From Papiliotrema nemorosa (Eukaryota > Basidiomycota > Tremellomycetes > Tremellales > Rhynchogastremaceae), in the NCBI GenBank assembly GCA_032158125.1, contig JASKOT010000002.1, forward strand, positions 1,054,001 to 1,118,000: DNA of 64,000 nt. The letters run 5' to 3'. How positions within the stretch are numbered: position 1 is the first letter of the stretch; the number at the start of each line of letters is the position of its first letter. The position numbers were made by a program, and so were the translations under genes. Shown one piece after another: positions 59,466 through 64,000 of the stretch. The notes under the pieces were generated by a model. It made no database searches. It saw nothing but the letters and a program-made list of their open reading frames with translations, and was not told where the DNA came from.

Positions 59466-60141
59466 TTGAGGGTTGGAAAATCATGACTTTACGAGCATTG
59501 ACGAGTCGGTTGTGTTGTATAGAGTGGTGTTCGGATGCAACGTGTGCACTAGCCTAGACTGCACTACACGTTTCACGTAGCACAGCTTATCGCCGTCGTC
59601 GCCGAGAGCGTTGAGCATGACGACGAAGGAGAAGTCGAGTGATGGGGGATTATGACGCAAAAAGGGGGTCACAGGGGTTGAGTCAACCAACACCACCCCC
59701 TCGAGGGTATATAATCCCCTCGACCACCACTCGAGCGATCGTCAAAGTAGGAAGGGCTTGGTCCACACCGTAAGGTGAGGTTCAGCGCCACACCCGATGC
59801 AGACGTTTGCCACTCGTCATATCTAAAAACCCAACGAACGGTACTCGAGTACTCTACTGATTTCACGCATGTAAAGCCTCTCCACCCTCGCCAATGTTCA
59901 GTACACTGCTTTGACTTGCTGTAAGCTTAGTAGACCGTTCAGCTATGCTGTGACGAAGAGAATTCAGGGGAAGATGCCTACAGGCTCGACTAGCACCACT
60001 CATTAATCGAATAAACCATTCCGTATCGAATAAATTATATAATCGTTTCATCTCGCTCTCAAAGCCAACTCACGTAGCATCACCGTCTATCAGCCATTCC
60101 GACAATCGCTCAGTACAAGTATCAGCGCAGCAAAGTCCAGT
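59466..60141. other. Intergenic region downstream of CSN2
   Basis: This 676-bp stretch contains CSN2 3' sequence, a near-palindrome ctacacgtttcacgtag at about 59565-59581, and a promoter-like block at 59690-59740 with a TATA-like sequence. No ORF has coding character, and tRNA boxes were not found. Confidence 0.4.
59707..59715 (+). promoter_or_regulatory. TATA-like element within a CCCTCGA-rich inverted block
   Basis: GTATATAAT is flanked by CCCTCGAGGG (a perfect palindrome) on the left and CCCCTCGACC with CTCGAG on the right. It resembles a core promoter, but no reading frame begins convincingly downstream on either strand. Confidence 0.3.
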
Positions 60142-60523
60142 TCACGGTTTGTCATTGGAAACAGCTGTATCGGTGATGCTCAGACCAGCGGTGGACTGGG
60201 TCACGGAGTCCGCCTCAGCCTGGCCAACATTGGTATCCTTCTCGACCTCCGAATGATCTTCTTTGTTTTTCCGCGCCTCTTTTTGGGTCCTCAGTGATTC
60301 ACCCAGAGGACAATCTGCGAAATCAGGGACATTGCTCACCCAGTCCTGCCCCTTTCTATGCGCTGCCGAGCATCTTTGCTCAGCGAGAGAGCGACCGGTC
60401 GCTTCTCGTCAGCGACTGACAGACCTAAGGACATGTCGCCTGTGACTTACTAAGCTGACCGTATGGATTTGTATGGGCTGTTCGAGAGGTATTGCCGCTT
60501 ATGGAGCTCGCTGGTGCTGACAT
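60142..60523 (-). CDS. Small spliced protein, unrecognised (gene model tentative)
   Basis: A consistent minus-strand model has three exons. Exon 1 is 60451-60523 (MSAPASSISGNTSRTAHTNP, then YGQL) with a GTAAGT donor at 60445-60450. Exon 2 reads ADEKRPVALSLSKDARQRIE and then RGRTG to a GTGAGC donor. Exon 3, after an intron of about 50 nt, reads TQKEARKNKEDHSEVEKDTN and onward to a stop at 60142. All phases agree. The result is about 100 residues, polar and highly charged, with no membrane segment. An alternative without the second intron reads a different frame in the middle (CSAAHRKGQDWVSNVPDFAD) and shares the C terminus. I recognise no family. Confidence 0.4.
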
Positions 60524-60960
60524 CTTGTAGTGGTAAAATGTGGGCCGTGATCTCAGACCGATCGGGGGAGGAAGCTGATACTTATAGGCATGTCCCGGCC
60601 TCTTACCACACTGGAGACATCCAATGCGTCATCCATCAGAAGCAAACGCGCTCCATCAGAATCGTCGACTACCATTATGGCGGTGATGCTGAAAGGAGGC
60701 GTGTGACGCTAGTGACAAAGTGGGAAGAATGCACGATACTGATACATGTTTGAACATCACAAAGGCTCGCCTCGAAATGATACGTGGACCATACGAGACA
60801 TCTTCATTTTCACAACCTATGCCGTGCGATGGTCAGCAGAGTTCAGCTATGTCAGGACAGCGCTCGAGAGCCGCCTTGCCCTCGTCCTCCTCGAACGATC
60901 ATTCACATCTGTGGCATACTTTCAAACACCCTCGACATTTCCCCTCATCCACCGACCTCT
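60524..60960. other. Intergenic region between two unrecognised minus-strand genes
   Basis: This 437-bp stretch holds overlapping short frames on both strands, none with recognisable homology. It should contain the promoter of the small spliced gene and the 3' UTR of the next gene. Confidence 0.35.
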
Positions 60961-61929
60961 CTACTCATGGATGTAGAACGACCCGCTTCCCCAATCATCA
61001 CCTTGCCCAGAGGACCTATCCGAGTCTCCACCTATGACCGAGGGGACTGGTGTGTTGTGTCGGATAGGCGAGCTTGGGATGATGGTATCATGCGATTCTC
61101 CGGACGATGAGTCGCTCTCTTGATCGGCGGTGTCCAAAAGGCCACCGAGGTCAGAGAAGCTAGATCCTGCAGCGTCCGAGGTTGATGTGCTCACGGAACC
61201 TGACCTGATCCTCCGTGTCCAGTCGGTTGTGCCTCTAGACAACGTTCGGAGCATCGTTTCGAACCCTTTCGCCGCCGTTTCCAAGGTTGACCTGGCCGTG
61301 CTCGGTCGTTCATCTGTGCTACCTAAGCTCACTCGAGATGCGTTGGCGAGTGCCCGCGGTACTAAACCCAATGTGGATCGACTGGCTCCCGATGTGGACC
61401 GAAAGACTTCCGGTGACCCGGGATGGAACGACTCGGCAGGGGTCGGGAGACTTGAATTCCCCTCTTGTCTCCGAACAACATGCTTATACCCCTCGACAAC
61501 AGGTGTCGGCTCCCAGATGCTCCTCGATGGAGTCGATGCAGGAGTCTCTTCCAGCTCCGATATGGCGTTGGGATTTGACGCCTGCCATTGCTCAATTGGC
61601 TCTAGAGTATCCAGCTCGTCGGGTGTGAGATCAGGGTTTAACCTCTCCAAATCGTCCCGCGTTCTTGGTATTCTGCCATTCCTCTCAAAATGGTACCCGC
61701 GACTATCCCTTACCATCCATTTAGCCGGAACCCTACTGCCAATACTCCAAACAGGGACCCCACTCCTCGGATTGGTTCCCGCCAACAAACCCTCCAAAGT
61801 GAGCGGTACCGACTCTGACGGAGTGAATGACGACTCTGTGCTGTCCGCCTCGTTTGAAGAGTCTCGCGGTGCGAGCCAAAACTTCAATTCTAGCGGTAGG
61901 AGATGTCGTTTGGAAGTCAAAGTTGACAT
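60961..61929 (-). CDS. Unrecognised 322-residue protein
   Basis: One intronless frame starts with ATG at 61927-61929 (MSTLTSKRHLLPLELKFWLA). The first 110 residues look ordered: PLTLEGLLAGTNPRSGVPVW, GSRVPAKWMVRDSRGYHF and RIPRTRDDLERLNPDLTPDE. The remainder is Ser/Thr-rich and probably disordered, with an acidic Ser-rich tail (ADQESDSSSGESHDTI). No signal peptide or membrane helix is obvious. I do not recognise the family. The reading frame is long and strongly coding in composition. A short upstream reading frame (61936-62115) ends 6 nt before this ATG. Confidence 0.68.
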   Translation of the reverse strand: MSTLTSKRHLLPLELKFWLAPRDSSNEADSTESSFTPSESVPLTLEGLLAGTNPRSGVPVWSIGSRVPAKWMVRDSRGYHFERNGRIPRTRDDLERLNPDLTPDELDTLEPIEQWQASNPNAISELEETPASTPSRSIWEPTPVVEGYKHVVRRQEGNSSLPTPAESFHPGSPEVFRSTSGASRSTLGLVPRALANASRVSLGSTDERPSTARSTLETAAKGFETMLRTLSRGTTDWTRRIRSGSVSTSTSDAAGSSFSDLGGLLDTADQESDSSSGESHDTIIPSSPIRHNTPVPSVIGGDSDRSSGQGDDWGSGSFYIHE

Positions 61930-61935
61930 GATGCG

Positions 61936-62115
61936 CTAGTTTGGGTTGTATTCAAGGATGATCGTTCGACTATCTGATGTTTCCCGTTGCGCCGTTGTGT
62001 GATGGCGACGCGAGGTGAACTTGGTCAAAGGGTCAGAAGTAGAAGGTTTGAAGGTGGGCACTGTCGAGACGTCTGGGATTGCCAGAATCGAAGCCGCATC
62101 CTGCTTATGTAGCAT
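61936..62115 (-). other. Candidate upstream ORF of the 322-residue gene
   Basis: An ATG at 62113-62115 opens a 59-codon frame (MLHKQDAASILAIPDVSTVP and onward, ending LEYNPN) whose TAG stop at 61936-61938 lies 6 nt before the next ATG. It may be a translated upstream ORF, or part of the main protein joined by a splice I could not see. Confidence 0.35.
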
Positions 62116-62741
62116 AGAGCTTGAATCAGTCTGCAACTTCAGAGACAAGAGACCGAAGTGTCAGAGGTCAACAATGGGAAATCACTGGTGGAATGGTCAG
62201 ACCAATGTCCGCGCCAGCGACCATGCCCCAGCATCCTTTGAGAAGCAGAGGTGTTCAGGCTGATATGGATCAACACTGCTTAGAGCCATGTCAGTGGGAC
62301 GTACTGCGTCGGAGACTCTCGTCTGCCGATTAAATCATGTCGAGGCGAGGAGCAAAAGGTCGCTTGGGGAATAGCGACTGTTGGCGACGATCACGATGCC
62401 GAGGTGACTTTTGACTGTTGACGATCCGGACCCATTGTCCTGGCAGTCCTGCGCTTATACTCGTCAGAATTCATGAGCTGTCAGTAATCAGTATTGTCAG
62501 ATTGATCTTGTTTGCAAAGTGTATTGCATTTGGTATAATGTTCTTGAAGTTGGACCACGCATTATATTGAATTGTTCAATTAGAAGGCTTGTGTTCAGTT
62601 TCTATATCTCTCCTCTCCTCCACCTCACTCTCCTCACAACACGGAAGGATATTTATCCTCTCCGTCTTCTCATCCTCCGCCTTCTCCTCCAACACCTTGC
62701 CTCCTATACTCCGCTACATTCCGCTGCACTCCGTTCATCGC
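62116..62741. other. Intergenic region between the 322-residue gene and the MARVEL gene
   Basis: This 626-bp stretch contains the AT-rich 3' flank of the MARVEL gene (62470-62600) and the promoter side of the 322-residue gene. I found no supported ORF. Confidence 0.4.
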
Positions 62742-63419
62742 CTAGGCGATCAAACCCGACGACAATCGGTCACCACGTCGCAGGGCGGCGGTACCAATCA
62801 CGGCGACAAAGACAAAGGCGACGGTTATCAAGATGAACTCGATCCAAGCGAAAGCCTCTGCTGCCATGTTTTGGTTGCAGTAGATCAAATCAGAGCTGGA
62901 GCAATCTTGTCCACCTCCATAAGCCGCCGTCAACGAGGCGGCACCTGCGAGCCAGAAGATCCATCTGGTCGTCAGTATACCCCAACTGCATGACAAGGGG
63001 AAACTTGCGTGAGGAACAACCAAGCTCCGTGAGAGGCAATCGAGGTGATGACCCCCAGAGTCTCCGTGACGAATGCTGCGAGGTAGACTGCGGAAAAGAC
63101 GACGGTCCACCAAGAGGTGAAGACTAGGAATCGGAGTCTATCACGAGCAGAGTGGGATGGGTAGTTGTCGTGCCTGTTGTAGTTGGACACTGAATCGTCA
63201 GCCGTGTCGAAAACTTGGGGGTACCAAAGACTGACCCAACCAGGCGGTAATGATACCTTCGATCAAGGCGAAAAAGAGCAGCAGACCAAAGATGATGGGT
63301 TGACCTCGTCGAACGTGGGGTTCCTACGTGTCAGTCGGGGTGTATGCGATGAAGGGGGGAGATGCGGTGGAGGGGAAGGGTTGAGGCGAATGTTTGTCGA
63401 TACCTACAGAGTTGACCAT
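62742..63419 (-). CDS. MARVEL-like four-helix membrane protein
   Basis: The model starts with a 12-nt coding exon (63408-63419, MVNS) at a GTAGGT donor. It continues EPHVRRGQPIIFGLLLFFAL (helix 1), then SQYNRHDNYPSHSARDRLRF, LVFTSWWTVVFSAVYLAAFV (helix 2), TWIFWLAGAASLTAAYGGGQ (helix 3), a Cys-containing loop DCSSSDLIYCNQNM, and WIEFILITVAFVFVAVIGTA (helix 4), ending SSGLIA at 62742. Four helices with a Cys-containing outer loop and a basic N terminus are typical of fungal MARVEL/Nce102-like proteins, which act in plasma-membrane domains and secretion. The intron at 62965-63008 has a GC donor (GCAAGT). Only that junction keeps helix 3 in frame. Confidence 0.82.
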
Positions 63420-63894
63420 GGTGGACTATGCTTCTGGGTGAGTGGATGTAGGGTAGAGGTCCTGTGCGGTGGGTGCGGTTGCTGGGATGCTCAAAGTCGA
63501 GTGTCGATGCGATGGTAATGTGAGAGTGAACAAGAGGGAGGCTGTCCCATTTTCAGTCATTCCACCTTTTTAGGGGGGGGGGGGGGGGCTACCCACTTCG
63601 AGTGTCTTTTCGCTTCAGAGTGGCCATGGCCGGATGTGGGCAGTGACGTCAACCCCCCTCAGCGGCGACATCATCGACCCCCCCATTTGCCACCCACTAT
63701 TAGGCGGGAAAATGTCTCATCGCACCACCACCTACACCCACCCACCCGCCCACACCATTCACCGAGCCCCATCGACCCATGTCACCCAGCACAGCTCATC
63801 GTACCACTATATCCCACTCCATATGCATACCACCCTACCCACCTCCTTCTGCTAAAACCCCTTGACCTCTCTCACACGCAGTAGGTAATCTCTA
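63420..63894. other. Intergenic region with poly-G and C-rich tracts
   Basis: This 475-bp stretch upstream of the MARVEL gene contains a 16-G run (63573-63588). Downstream of it lies a long C/A-rich stretch (about 63640-63890) with many CCCACCC and CCACC repeats and few purine runs. The divergent promoters of the MARVEL gene and the possible right-edge gene would lie here. Confidence 0.5.
63573..63588 (+). repeat. Homopolymer run of 16 G
   Basis: Sixteen consecutive G residues lie about 155 bp upstream of the MARVEL gene start. On the minus strand this is a poly-C tract. The run length is typically unstable and hard to sequence. Confidence 0.9.
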
Positions 63895-64000
63895 ATGGCC
63901 AACCTCATCTCGGCCTGTACGTCTTTACCCAACAATCCAATAATCAAATCATACAACCCTCCTAGATGTTGTTCAAATGCTCCATTGTCAAAATCAATCG
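63895..64000 (+). CDS. Possible 5' end of a gene running off the right edge
   Basis: An ATG at 63895 gives MANLISA, followed by a GTACGT donor at about 63917 and a CCTCCTAG acceptor near 63965. Only about 36 nt of the next exon lie in the window, so the reading frame cannot be checked against any family. A later ATG just after the acceptor is an alternative start. Low confidence. Confidence 0.2.
   Translation, partial: MANLISACTSLPNNPIIKSYNPPRCCSNAPLSKSI

Noticed and set aside
60463..60753. 96-codon plus-strand frame with an ATG
   Set aside because: It overlaps the minus-strand spliced model, has no homology, and shows no supporting promoter or introns.
1..64000. A defence island, CRISPR array, biosynthetic cluster or mobile element
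   Set aside because: The window is intron-bearing fungal DNA with conserved housekeeping genes. I saw no array of spaced repeats, transposase, reverse transcriptase, integrase, polyketide or peptide synthase, or long terminal repeats.

Overview
This window is nuclear DNA from a basidiomycete fungus, most likely a tremellomycete yeast related to Cryptococcus or Kwoniella. The evidence is gene density, many very short introns (about 38-60 nt) with GTGAGT-like donors and CTGAC/CTAAC branch points just before the acceptor, and the gene set: elongation factor 3, Raptor/Kog1, a Cdc15/Cdc7-type septation kinase and an alkaline ceramidase. Nothing bacterial or viral, no CRISPR array, no clear transposon and no tRNA or rRNA gene was recognised. 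Exon junctions were inferred by reading frames by eye, so CDS spans below run from start codon to stop codon and include introns.

Layout. 1-6 kb: the 5' end of a Nup120/160-type nucleoporin (-), the CTD phosphatase SSU72 (+) and the spliceosomal GTPase SNU114 (-). 6-14 kb: an unrecognised mitochondrial-type protein (+), a small protein that may be Apc13 (-), and a large PH-Sec7-PH protein with degenerate catalytic motifs (-). 14-20 kb: the 3'-end processing factor CFT2 and the ribosome biogenesis factor IPI1, both +. 20-26 kb: a 99-residue unknown and the Ski-complex TPR protein SKI3, both -. 27-36 kb: two tandem protein kinases on +, one PAS-kinase-like and one Cdc7/Cdc15-like with a helical-repeat tail. 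36-46 kb: a mitochondrial PPR protein (-), nicotinate phosphoribosyltransferase NPT1 (+), a hexose transporter (+) and an alkaline ceramidase (-). 47-60 kb: elongation factor 3 (-), a doubtful small ORF, the TORC1 subunit KOG1/Raptor (-) and COP9 signalosome subunit 2 (+). 60-64 kb: two unrecognised genes (-), a MARVEL-type four-helix membrane protein (-) and a possible gene start at the right edge.

There is no operon-like logic. The genes are mostly conserved housekeeping functions: RNA processing (SSU72, SNU114, CFT2, SKI3), ribosome and translation (IPI1, EF3), nutrient signalling and uptake (KOG1, PAS-like kinase, hexose transporter, NPT1) and cell-cycle control (Cdc7/Cdc15, perhaps Apc13). 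I did not find a convincing new multi-gene system. The points most worth a second look are the Sec7 domain with an altered catalytic finger, three GC-AG introns sharing the same GCAAGT donor, the DPR-repeat extension on SSU72, a PAS-like kinase without a visible PAS domain, several tiny coding exons, and the in-frame triplicated stop codon of elongation factor 3.
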